Origin: Eudromia elegans
Lineage: Eukaryota > Chordata > Aves > Tinamiformes > Tinamidae
Assembly (NCBI GenBank): GCA_003342815.1
Contig: PTEX01000060.1
Location: 3,160,896-3,224,895, forward strand
DNA: 64,000 bases
Direction of reading: 5' to 3'
The notes beneath the pieces were generated by a model. It was not told where the DNA came from. It made no database searches and saw only the letters and a list, made by a program, of their open reading frames with translations. The position numbers were made by a program, and so were the translations under genes. Below, in pieces: positions 52,253-63,000 of the stretch; positions within the stretch are counted from its first letter, which is position 1; each line of letters begins with the position of its first letter.

Positions 52253-53439
52253 AAGCATGAAATTTAAAAGCTTCAGTTTTGAAGCTATGAAAGCTTCCAG
52301 CCATCACAAACTAATTTAAAAAAATCTATGAAGGTCTACATAGCTTGTACTGCAAGTCCTTCCTCCCGAAATTCTAAGGTTTGCTAAGCAGTAGTTAGCA
52401 TTCAATAGCAAGAAAATTACATATTCACTGTATATGCCAGTGAGGAAGTAGCCATGTTAATAAAAATCTATATATGGTTAGCAATCTGAAGGAAGAAATT
52501 ACTATCAGCTACAAGAAGGCGAGATTTAAAATCACTCAGTGTTTTCTAAGATTGTGAGAAAAAAAATTGGAGTTCTTCAAAGAACTTACAAAACTTACTT
52601 ACAAACTTACAAAAAGCTGCCTGCTTCATTTTATATGCTGTATCAGCTACCACCCAAGATAAAAAGTTAACCTTTGGCTTTGCCTTAGTAGACAAAAATT
52701 GTACGATTTCTTCCTTCTGCATTCTCATTCTCATTTAATAAATAAATAAATAAACTATTTTGATGTGCTTAGGGTTTTTTTAGCAGAATCAGTTTTATCA
52801 GACAAAAATACACTGAATTCTGCTGCACTTTCTGGACATATTTGACTTGTCACTGCAAACGGGGATGATAAATAATAGAACACAGGTCTTTCCAGTAAGG
52901 TCACCAATCTAAACTGAAATGCTTGTCAGCTTTTCTCAGCTAATTTTGTTCACAGGCTTTCCATCTAAAACACAGTGGATGAAGGGTAGCTGTAGCTATC
53001 ACTTCCCAACACCAACATAGTCTGAACACTGTAAGGACAGTTACTCTTGAACAGTCATAAAGAGCAAGATCCTACTTTTATTTGATTTTATACTCAAGCC
53101 GCCATAAATTCCAGATGGTAGAATCAGCCATCCTTTATATTGTTTCTTTTTTGATGTTTTTTAAATCTGCCTTTTTTCCTCTCAAGCTTTCTAGCACTCA
53201 GCTGTTCTGCTTCATATACCCCGAGCTTAATTTCTGCAGCTGTGTTTCTTCTAAGATGTCACATTTGCCATAGAATTGAGGTCAGAAGTCTATTTTGTAA
53301 CCCAACCCTGTCACAATTACTGTAATCAGTATATTTTGCTTTGTGTGTGTATGTGCGTGGGGGGCAGACGGGACATTGTAGCATTAGTTATCCTCTAGGA
53401 ATCGTTAGGCACAGTATTATATAATCTGTGTTAAACATA

Positions 53440-53975
53440 ATCACAGAATGATCAAGTTTGGAAGGGACCTCTAGAGATCATCTAGTCCAACCCCCTGCTC
53501 CAGCAGGGACACCCAGAGCACGGGGCACAGGGTGGCAGCCAGGCGGGTTTGGAAGATCTCCAGAGAAGGAGACTCCACAGCCTCTCTGGACAGCCTGTTC
53601 CAGGGCTCTGTCACCCTCCAGCAAAGAAGTTCTTCCCCACATGGACATTGAAATTCCTAGATTTCAATTTGCACTCACTACCTCTCGTCCTATCACAGGC
53701 CACCACCGGAGTGGGAGCCAATGGGAGTTTGGCTCCCATTCTCCCTACATTCACCCCTCTGGTATTTTTACATATTCATCATATCCCCTCTCAGTCTTCT
53801 CTTCTCCAGCCTAAACAGGCCTAGTTCATTCAATCTTTCCTCATACGGTAGATGCTCCAGTCCCTTAACCATCTTTGTCGCTCGGCGCTGGACCCTCTCT
53901 AGGAGCTCCATGTCCCTCTTGTACCGGCGAGCCCAGAACTGCACCCAATACTCCAGGTGCATAGGAACAGAGTTT
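53440..53975 (-). mobile_element. CR1 LINE, 5'-truncated 3' end
   Basis: This is about 535 bp of CR1 in antisense orientation relative to +. The 3' terminus is at 53440 (ATCACAGAATG, the reverse of the CR1 tail), followed by the familiar GGAAGGGACCTCTAGAGATC block. The minus strand still reads the end of the CR1 reverse-transcriptase protein, for example [31 protein letters not shown] and LEKRRLRGD. The element is 5'-truncated near 53975, as most CR1 copies are. It sits in the same transcriptional sense as DLG2, in the PDZ1-PDZ2 intron, and has a close inverted partner at 54806-54951. Confidence 0.93.
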
Positions 53976-54341
53976 CTGAAGGTAAAATCCCATTTTAATT
54001 GCTGACTCTTTAAAAATCAAGTCCTACTTCTATAATCTTACATCAAAGCACACTGTTCAATACTTTCTATTTTTCACAAAACGTAAAATTGCAGCGTGAT
54101 AAGGCATCATGAATCACTGGAAAACCCCAGAGACCAACTGGAACTCCTTTCTTTGGAAATCCTGCACTCAAATGCAATCGAACAGGCTTGAGCACCATAA
54201 TCTCCAAACAGATGGAGCACAGGGAACACAACTACTGAAGTTCAGAATTCATCCCTCATGCATAAACAGCTCGTTGCAAGGTCTTAAGGAAAGCTAATTC
54301 ACAAGTTATATTACAAAACCAAATACCATCATTTATATATA

Positions 54342-54424
54342 TATATACACATATTTTTAAAGAGTGTGCATATATACATATTTTTAAGGAGTGTGCATAT
54401 ATACATATTTTTAAAGAGTGTGCA
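54342..54424. repeat. 27-bp minisatellite, three copies
   Basis: The unit TATATACATATTTTTAAAGA GTGTGCA occurs at 54371-54397 and 54398-54424 with one difference, and at 54342-54370 with a 2-bp insertion. Being a multiple of three, it produces a fortuitous repeating peptide on the minus strand. It is preceded by a short TA tract. Confidence 0.95.
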
Positions 54425-54805
54425 TGATTGCTTCCCAGGGCCAAATACTGTGATGCACAAAATCCAATCTCATTAAACATATTCTTCCCACGTTTCAACA
54501 GAGAGGCAAAAAACATACTACTGCAGGATTTTTGGTAGTGTCTAAATCCCATTCATTTTCAATAGGAAAGCTTCGTTGTTCATCCTTCTCCCATTACAGC
54601 CCTCAGCTACTGCAAAAACACTGACTGCTCAAATCTGCAAAAAACCTCCCCTTCAGGGAATGCTATGCAAATCCAAGCAGTACTAAAGCTGTATATCTGA
54701 CTGGAGAGACATACAAGAGCTATACAGGAGACAGACTGCCTGGCACATGAAAGAAGGGAAAGAACCTGCGGCGATCAGAGCTAGCAACTACCTTCAACAG
54801 AGCAC

Positions 54806-54951
54806 AGTAGGAGTCTCCTTCTCTGCAGCTCCTCCAAACCCGCCTGGCTGCCACCCTGTGTCCCGTGCTCTGGGTGTCCCTGCTGGAGCAGGGGGTTGGA
54901 CTAGATGATCTCTAGAGGTCCCTGCCAACCTCAACTCTTCTGGGATCAGCC
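54806..54951 (+). mobile_element. CR1 LINE 3' tail
   Basis: This CR1 3' end of about 145 bp is in + orientation. It includes CCCGCCTGGCTGCCACCCTG, a block equivalent to the GGGACACCCAGAGCACGGG of the neighbouring copy, GGACTAGATGATCTCTAGAG, and a terminal TCTTCTGGGATCA. By eye it is nearly the reverse complement of the first 110 or so bases of the copy at 53440, so both likely belong to one subfamily and moved at a similar time. Confidence 0.9.
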
Positions 54952-55687
54952 AATACCACCAACCAAGTGTGGCAAATCTTTCTAAATGTCTACACAGCTG
55001 AACTTCTGTTAGGAACCCTGATTTCCTGTTGCAGTACTCACTTGTGTCTCCATTTATCTCTGCCCAAGGACAAGCAGTAAAAGCATATGGAATTTTATTA
55101 TACATAAATGTTGGGATAGTATTTTGTAAAGAAGCAATCACACTGAGACCTCCCTTCAGAAGACCTCAAGTACTTCAGATACTCGCTGACTTGACAGCAC
55201 ATTGCCATGATCTCACTTTTGCCATTGCTACTTAACTTACATTCAAAGCAGATCTGCAAAATTAATTTATGTTTTATATAATAATGATTGCTAGTTGGAA
55301 AAACTCTCATCCATTAAAGACTTTTTTTTTTTCTAAATTGACTCCTCGCTTGTAAAAACCCCTGCCCTGAATACTTCAGGGGAATTTAAAAGATTATTTA
55401 TACGAACAGCCTTGCACATTTCTTTCTTTATTTCTTTGAAGTGTTGGCAGATATTATCTACTGCACATACACAGGGTAAACAGTGATTTCTGAGTGTAGG
55501 TGGTACTTTGGGAGACAAAACTTGCTGTCACGTGGCAAATCTCCAGTGCAGTAAGGAATGAATCAGTAATATATTAACAGAGACAGGAAAAGAAGCATTT
55601 GAAATTATATTTGCTACAGTAAGCTTTGCATTGAACAACCTTGTGATTCACTTATTCGCTTTTGTGAGTAATCTTATGAGTAAGGAC

Positions 55688-56121
55688 CATAGAATCATAG
55701 AATGCTTAAGGTTGGAAGGGACCTGTAGAGGTCATCTAGTCCAACCCCCCTGCACACGCAGGGTCTCCTAGGGCATGTGGCACAGGGTGGTGTCCAAGCG
55801 GGTTTGGAAGATCTCCAGAGAAGGAGACTCCACCACCTCTCTGGGCAGCCTGTTCCAGGGCTCTGTCACCCTCACTGTTAAGAAATTCTTTCACAAGTCC
55901 CTGTGGAACTTTTGGTGCTTCAATTTGTGGCCGTTTCCTCTAGTCCACCACCAAGAAGAGGCCGGCTCCCTCCTCCTCACTCCCTTTCTTGAGATATTTA
56001 TATACATTAATCAGGTCCCCTCTCAGCCTTCTCTTCTCCAGGCTGAAGAGGCCCAACTCTCTCAGCCTTTGCTCATAGGGCAGATATTCCAGGTCCTTAA
56101 TCATCTTTGTAGCCCTTTGTA
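55688..56121 (-). mobile_element. CR1 LINE, 5'-truncated 3' end
   Basis: This CR1 of about 435 bp is on the minus strand. It starts at its 3' tail (CATAGAATCATAGAATGC on +) and carries the GGAAGGGACCTGTAGAGGTC block. The minus strand reads a degraded C-terminal ORF2 ([44 protein letters not shown]). It is 5'-truncated where similarity stops near CCCTTTGTA at 56121. It belongs to a slightly different subfamily from the copy at 53440, judging by CTGTAGAGGTC in place of CTCTAGAGATC. Confidence 0.93.
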
Positions 56122-57962
56122 GGAAGGAAGGAATGATGAAGGAACTACGGCATGGACTTGCAGGTCCTTGCACTAAAACATCTTAATTTGACTCTGAGAG
56201 ATGAACAATATCACTAAATATCTGTCTGGGCTTATAAATACTAAAGTTGCACCTGCACATCACCGTAATCGTAGGAAGAAGCAATTTACAAGTTGAATAC
56301 TTGAAATACATGTAGATAAGCATCACCCGAGTGGCATTGAAACACGCAGTCAAGATTTTAGCGTTTTATTTGCAACTTCTTCCACAAGTTTCTAAAATTC
56401 AAGAATACTTTTTTTATGGAAGAATCTTCATCCAAAGAAAAACTATTGCAAATATGTTAGTTAGTATTGATATAAAGATTTTTCAATCTATATACAATTT
56501 TCTTCATTCTTCTCTTTCATTTGTAGAACACAGAAAACATGTAAACATATGTTTTCTAAATGCCTGAACTATGATGAGAACAAACACTGCTTTTGCAAAG
56601 AACTAGCTCATCAGCTTTTTCTTCCAAAGAAGTTTCCAGCTAACCTATTTCTGAAATATAGGACTGAAAGTTTTAGAAAGGCATTCACTCCTATAAAATT
56701 CAATGTTTTTAGAATATAACTGTAGCAAACTTTATGTTCATAAAAATGAAGGTCCAAATTGATGTTTCTAGCACTAAGGTGTAATATTTCTCTAATAGGT
56801 CATAAAAGTCCCTTTTTTAGTATTCATTCAATTTGATGATAATAGATAAATAAATAAAACAGATCCAGGCATATAATCAAAACAAATATCTGGCAAAAAT
56901 GTATTAGTAAGTTATTGCCTCTCATGTCTACTTTCATAATTCAGCAATTGATTTGGTCACACCGAATTACTTCTACTGCTTCATCACAACCTGAACGGAT
57001 ACGCTAATTATAGATTCTTTAGCCTTAGGTTATTCCAAATGACTCTTCTAGCACATGCTAACTTAATTCCAAAGCTTTTAAAACACTGTCACTGCATCAC
57101 CATTCTGATCTCACGCACAAAGCCTCATTATAGATGTTTTTTCCATTTGAAAGTCAACTCAACATTGTAATTGACCACAAGAATCCCGCTTGGAGTTTAC
57201 CTTTAGATCTTACTGTACGAACAGTGTATTACTGTTTGTCAAGAGCAGTGGATTATGTTATTGCTCTTTCAATTAAACATGACATAGTTAAAACCAGCAT
57301 CAAAAACTCCCAAGAAGTATGGTGTAATAGTCACATGGGAAGAGAAACAAAGGAAGCCATTGGGAAAAAAATAAACTATTCACAGATCATTTAGAAATTA
57401 GTACGAAGAAGGAAATTTCAGAATATTCACTTTAACAAACTCTTTTTCCAGCTTTTGAAGTACATTTCACAATTTATATTTCCAAAAAGTCTTTTTTTTT
57501 TCCTTTTTTTCTCCTGTAATGAAGTTTCTGCTAACAGCAATAAAGCAGATTTAGACTAGTTAAGCCTTCATCTCAGATTTCCATGGAATTTTGGTGAAGG
57601 AAAAAACAAAGGAATAATCACAAGCAGGATAATCACAAATCATGTGAAACAAAAGGAGAATCCAAAAGCACGGCATCCAAGAGCATTTCAAATGCAAGTT
57701 GCAGTCTGGGTAAAAAAAATATTTGTCTGCCAATGGCCAATGTAGGGCATAGTAGTTCTGCATCATGTATTGGCTTTGGAAGCAATGAGCCACTTTTACT
57801 GCGATAAGGAAAGAATTTAATTTAGAAGTGAAAAAAAAAATTACATCCAATGAATTCTAAGGTTCAACAGCCTAAACTACATTCCACTATTGTCAGGTCA
57901 CCCAGTTAAAAAGGAACGTCAGGCATCAAGTTTAAAATGGATGTCTTCATTTCCTTATTTAC

Positions 57963-58132
57963 CTTTAGGTCCTTTGAACAACTTGATCTCTACCACGGTC
58001 TCCAGAATAGGTCTCCTTCTGCGAACATACAGTCGGACTATGGAGCCAGCCTCTTTCAGGGCCTCCACCGCTTTGCTGTGTGAGACTTCAGACACATCAA
58101 CCTCATTCACTCGCAAGATGCAGTCGTTGACC
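57963..58132 (-). CDS. DLG2: DLG2 internal coding exon: second half of PDZ1 and start of PDZ2
   Basis: This internal exon of the synaptic scaffold PSD-93 opens with the last base of an arginine codon and then encodes [11 protein letters not shown], the end of PDZ1. It contains the alphaB-helix stretch [11 protein letters not shown], whose histidine selects class I ligands (S/T-x-V/I C-termini). It continues through the basic RRRR inter-domain segment to [10 protein letters not shown], the first strand of PDZ2 and the start of its carboxylate-binding loop. On the minus strand it is preceded by a pyrimidine-rich acceptor ending TTGCAG and followed by the donor GTAAAT. It is 170 nt long, starting after two codon bases and ending after one. 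The peptide looks identical to mammalian DLG2 as I recall it. In the family, PDZ1 and PDZ2 bind Kv1 channels and NMDA-receptor GluN2 tails under the postsynaptic membrane. The preceding exon with the PDZ1 GLGF loop is not in the window. Confidence 0.97.
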
Positions 58133-58722
58133 CTGCAAGAAGGACAAAAGAACCACAGACGGTAAATGCTCCAGCTGTTATTTTGGACAGAGTTTTGTCA
58201 GTTGTATAAAGTGAAACAAAGACTTCATTGCAAACGTTGTCAGACACATTCTATGCTAAGTGCCTCGTAAGTGATGATGTTAAGGGAAATAAAATGATTA
58301 ACGTCCCTCAAACAATGCACCTGATTTGATTTGAAGTCTAGCTAATCACCCTATGTTCTCCTCCGCACTTTGGAGCTCTATCCGTTACAGTGATATAAAT
58401 GAATAATAAACAGTTTGTTCTCTTTACAGAGATTTAATGAAGAAACTTTTACTCAACAATATAATCAAGTTACAACATTCATGCTTCATGCTATAAAGCT
58501 ATTACTGCTATGCTTGCTCTTAAGGAAAACAACCAATTTTGTACAGACAGAGCTGTAATCATTTAAATACCTCCTTAAACCAATTTGAATCATCAAAGTA
58601 AAAATGTTGTCCTACAGAAAGCACACAATCTAAAAGGTTCATTCCATGCTAATTAATTTGAGTAAATATCACTGCTTATATTTCATCACTAAATGTAGGC
58701 TGAGACCTTCTATGTGGTAGTA

Positions 58723-58749
58723 TTTTTTTTTTTTTTTAAAAAAAAAAAA
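58723..58749. repeat. T15A12 tract
   Basis: Fifteen T are followed directly by twelve A, a self-complementary tract that could fold back in either strand. It lies about 590 bp upstream of the PDZ1-end exon in gene direction. Confidence 0.93.
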
Positions 58750-59355
58750 GCTACTAATGAAATTCCCTCAAAACCTTATTAAAGGGAGCTACTATATTAT
58801 CTTAGGATAAACTAATTCATTCACCCTCAAAACATCCTATAGTATTCTCCTTACATTATAGATGTGTCCAAGGTGAAGGGGAATTTGTAGTCTAAGAACA
58901 TTAAACCCAAATTCTAAAGCAGTGGCTAACAACTTAACTGCTGAACTGTCCTACCTTTGGCAATGCTTGGCAAGTAGCAAAATGCAAGTTCCAAAGAACT
59001 AGATGAACCAAAAACCAGCTGTTCTTACACGTCCAAGTTTGCTATGAGATGCTTGTAAATATTTTGGGTACTGAGGAAAATGGCATATGTAAGTGAGTGC
59101 GCTGTTCTATTTGACTAAAGAGACAATCAGTGAAGAAAACAAGAAATGCTAAAATATTCCTGTTTCCCCCATATATTCCTCTGAATACTTTTATGCAAAA
59201 AGATCAACAATGAAAGTAACTCCTTGAAGCAAGAGTAGACTTGAACAGTACATTGCTCAGGAGTCCTAGCACAGAGGGAGAGAACGAAGCATGAAAAAAT
59301 ACAAGCTAGCTCTGAGAACTTGGATTTTTGTTATGTTCTTATGCTGTTGTTTTTA

Positions 59356-59357
<2 letters not shown>

Positions 59358-59387
<30 letters not shown>
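59358..59387. repeat. A24 followed by G6
   Basis: This is a run of 24 A and then six G on +. As the DLG2 transcript this is C6U24, a strong pyrimidine tract, but no exon follows it nearby. Confidence 0.95.
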
Positions 59388-59948
59388 AACTGTTTGAAAC
59401 CAAAACCATATTGTTTTCTTGGCCTTTTGAAGAAACATTTATAGAGGGAAAGGAAGGCCTTATAGCAGCTTTCAACTGACAATTGGTTCCATTTGGAAAG
59501 AAAATTGAAGTGTCTTTTCTGATAAGAATTGATGTATTGCAAAATTTCCAGTTTTCATTCAATGATGTGATTTGTTGCTTTCTTTCCCTGACAGAAGTAT
59601 TAATTCTCCAAATGCGTAACTGTTTGCCTGTCAAATTAATAAGTGCTCTAATATAAATTGCTTGCTTTTAAATAGTTCGTTTAGACAAATCATGAATGCA
59701 TCCTGCTCCCACTTCCTACTCAGACAGACAGTAATTATGTCTACGGTGCTGTTCCATCTTTCTAGTGATATTGTCACGTATCTGATTCGTCTCAAATTTT
59801 TGACTCTTATTATTACCATATCTGCCGTCGGCTACAGCACACCTAATGAACAAACCACTAAATCCTAACCACTAAATAGTTTTGAAGATGAAAAGGGATA
59901 AAAAAAGTAAAATGCATTTATATTGTTTTCATATACTCTCTGCCTTGC

Positions 59949-60030
59949 AGTGATGAATATTGACATTACTACACAGCCTTGTATAAATTTATGTATACAA
60001 GGCTGTGTAGTAATGTCAATATTCATCACT
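59949..60030. repeat. Perfect 37-bp inverted repeat with 8-nt loop
   Basis: The left arm 59949-59985 begins AGTGATGAATATTGACATTA. The right arm 59994-60030 is its exact reverse complement over all 37 bases. They are separated by the 8-nt loop AATTTATG. Pairing stops at both outer ends (C at 59948 against C at 60031). Transcribed in the DLG2 intron, it would fold into a fully paired stem. Arms this perfect with no decay suggest a recent origin, such as a template-switch event, or an assembly artefact. It lies about 1.8 kb upstream of the exon at 57963-58132. Confidence 0.97.
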
Positions 60031-63000
60031 CTATAAAGAAAGACTCTAGTGATGCCTCCTGCTAAGGGAAAAGTCATGTCTTCTGCAGAGGGTCAATAGA
60101 GAACATGGAATCATACTTAACTTGCCAAAACCAGTAAGCCACATACATTCATCTACCGAAAATGCAAAACCCTTTGCAAAAAGATGTCTACAGCACACCA
60201 GACTTCTCATCTTAGTGTTTAAACCTGCCAGTTTTTACTGATTTGCTTCTCTTAGAAAATAAATATCCACCTTTTATAAACCATGCAAAAACTAATGTTG
60301 CCATTGTAGGATGAATATGAGTAACATAATACAAAGTTTCTTCAGTGCAAGAAAAAGCATGATGCCAATAATTACTTTTTCCAATCTATTATGATGAGCG
60401 TACACACACAGTGCTAGATATTCAGCTACACTTTTCTGATCTGAATTGCAGTATTCAAGAGAATACAGATATGTGCATATACGTTTTGTTTTCCCCCTCA
60501 AAGCTATGCAGAAGGTTTTCAGGGGCCATATTTTGCATAGCTGTTATTATTTCAAAACAGAAGCCTGTTTTTGGCTGAGGATACTTTGGCTTAGGATAGT
60601 TTTCCTGTCTATGTAAATCTTCAGAGTGCTGTTCCCGGCAGTTTCAAACTCTACTCTCCTAGTCACCTATTAAAGCTGCAGCAACATAAACCTAAAATAA
60701 TAAGAGCAAAATATAATAAGGGCAACTGAAATGTTGAACCCACAAGGCCTTCTCAGGTCCTGCTCAAACCAAGGCCCACGGCTTGAAAGAAAGGCACAGG
60801 TCTGTGCTCCAGCTTTTCCACAAGCATGAAACTGATCTGGACTTAGTCTTTCATCAAAGCTTGGCAGTCAAGATAAAAATACTGTTATTAAGGGAAGATC
60901 AGGGCAAAACTCCTTAGGTATCAGGTAGGCAACGTAAGACAGAGGACTTCTCTTTCACTTCATTTCCTTGTTTCTGCTCTGTCCAACCTTTTTCCTCAAG
61001 CTTTGACAGGGCTATCAAAGAGCTGACGCTTGCTTTCTTCTAGAAATCATGCGAACACGCCACTTTCAGCAGGAAGATTAAAAGAGACAAGCTACAGGGA
61101 CTAGTTATTAGCCTGTACTAAAGAAATAAAGGAATCACAATATTACCTGACCCCAGGAGAATCAGTCCAGCAGGTTATGAACACAGATAGGGAGATGTTT
61201 CTTTTTATTCATTTATTTTTAATCCTGCTTTAAACCCTTTCCCTCCCACAACAAATAGAATTCACAGTATATGGGGGTTGGGACAGTGGAATTCTTGGTA
61301 CTTTTTTTCTAGGGAGAAATGCATTTTATTATTATTATTATTTTTAACCATGAATTTAGAATAAAGGCTGGGATCTGTATTTTACTACACAGTGGGCCCC
61401 ACATCTGCCACTCTGATTAAAGAATATACAGTTAAAACTAAATGGCTATGACATATATATACACCATATGGCATGTTTCCTCTAATCCCCCCTTTATTCA
61501 GCTATTCACTAGGCATATGATCCAATTTCAGTAGCAAATTCACATTTACACTCATGTCTCTTTCTGACATTCTAAAGCAGTATAAAGTTACTGTTATATC
61601 CAATTCAAAAATAAATGGATCAACCTTTACAGAAGAAAGAAAAGATCTCATTTGCCATTTTTTGATCTTTACAGAAACTAGAAAGTATCAAACACAAAAA
61701 TATATTTGAAGGTATTATCCAATCCAAATTCAACACTTGACCCTGTATATTTTATAATGAAATTGCAAGTCATCTCACAGAAAACTTACAGGCCTAAATA
61801 CGCTTGACAAAAGACTTTGGCAGAAGAAAAAAAAAATCAGAATTTACACACAAATCTGTAACAGAAAACCTTGCCGTATTTAACATTAAGGAAATACATG
61901 AAGCATCAAATCAAAGCTATTCCTCCAGCAACAGCAGACTCGTCTGCACTCTTGAGGAATGCAAATAAGAACTAAAAATTAAATATTGCATTGCTGAGAA
62001 GAAGAGGGCCTTCCTTCTGTCAAATCTTTTGCAAGTGAGACTAATCAATTACAACTTAATAGCTTGAACAACAATATAATATAGTCTTTTATTTTAGGAC
62101 ACTGCCTGGCACCTTAATTCCAGAAGCTCCTCTGCAGCCCTTAGCAAGTCACTTGTTTTTTCATAGTCTTTTAATAGAGGACTAAAAGCCCATCCATTTT
62201 CCACTTTCTTTGCCTCCTGTTTTCAGTCTAAACAAACTTTTTAAAGACTCTACACCTTCCTGGCTCATCTCAAAGACAGCCTAATCCCCACTGCAGCTTC
62301 TAAGCACATCAACATAAATAAAACATAACAAGTAAAAGCATCTCTCTGCCTTTCCCTGGCTGCTTTGACCCTCGTCACCGGTCCCTGGAGTGCAAGATGA
62401 AGACTGAAAACTGTGCTGTTCACAGAGCTGGTGGGCTGCATGCAGGTAGAGACATGAACTACCATCTTCCCCCTGCATTTTTGTAAGGAAATACAAATCG
62501 GTGGAAGTTTTCTCCACCTGGGCTGGCAAACTAGATTCTGCCTGTCAGCTGTGGGGAGCCTGAGGGCTGCAGTGGCTGAGCTAGCAAGTCCTGCCAAGAA
62601 GCAGGGTGCACTCGGCTGAGCCCAGCGCCGCGCGGATGCAGCCCTGCGGCTCCACACTTTGATTTTCAGCCTAGAGTCTTTAGAACCGACTGCATCTGGA
62701 ATGCCAGGAGTGGTTTTGATTTAAATGTATGTTTGGATACGACTACGGTATAAAGGAAACCAAGTCTGTTCCCCTGTGTTGTTGATATGAGGCTGTGGAG
62801 GGAGTCCTGAAGCTGTGCTCGTTAGCCCTGTAGTTCACTGTTTGCTGCTCTGCCTCTTTGGAGTGGTTTTGGACAAAAAGAGGCATCTCTCTTTCCACTT
62901 CTAGCACAGACCCTTTGAAATGACAGGATGCAGACGGTGCAGCAGAAAGTGCCTGCAGCACCATGGATCCCGCTCGCTCTCTGTGCCAGTGCAAAGTCTC

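Larger units (their letters stand above)
34623..57962 (-). other. DLG2: DLG2 intron between PDZ1 and PDZ2 exons
   Basis: This 23,340-nt intron is the largest complete one in the window, with donor GTAAAT at 57962 and acceptor TTTCCAG at 34623. It holds two short tandem duplications (36133-36189 and 36532-36580), a possible old solo LTR (37774-38311), CR1 pieces at 42946-43022, 53440-53975, 54806-54951 and 55688-56121, a probable ancient CR1 (46050-46420), poly-T tracts and a 27-bp minisatellite (54342-54424). Between these the sequence is AT-rich and I see no exon with both splice sites and a recognisable product. Confidence 0.85.

Noticed and set aside
53458-54005. Open frames of 91-118 codons on the plus strand
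   Set aside because: They are antisense readings through the CR1 LINE at 53440-53975.
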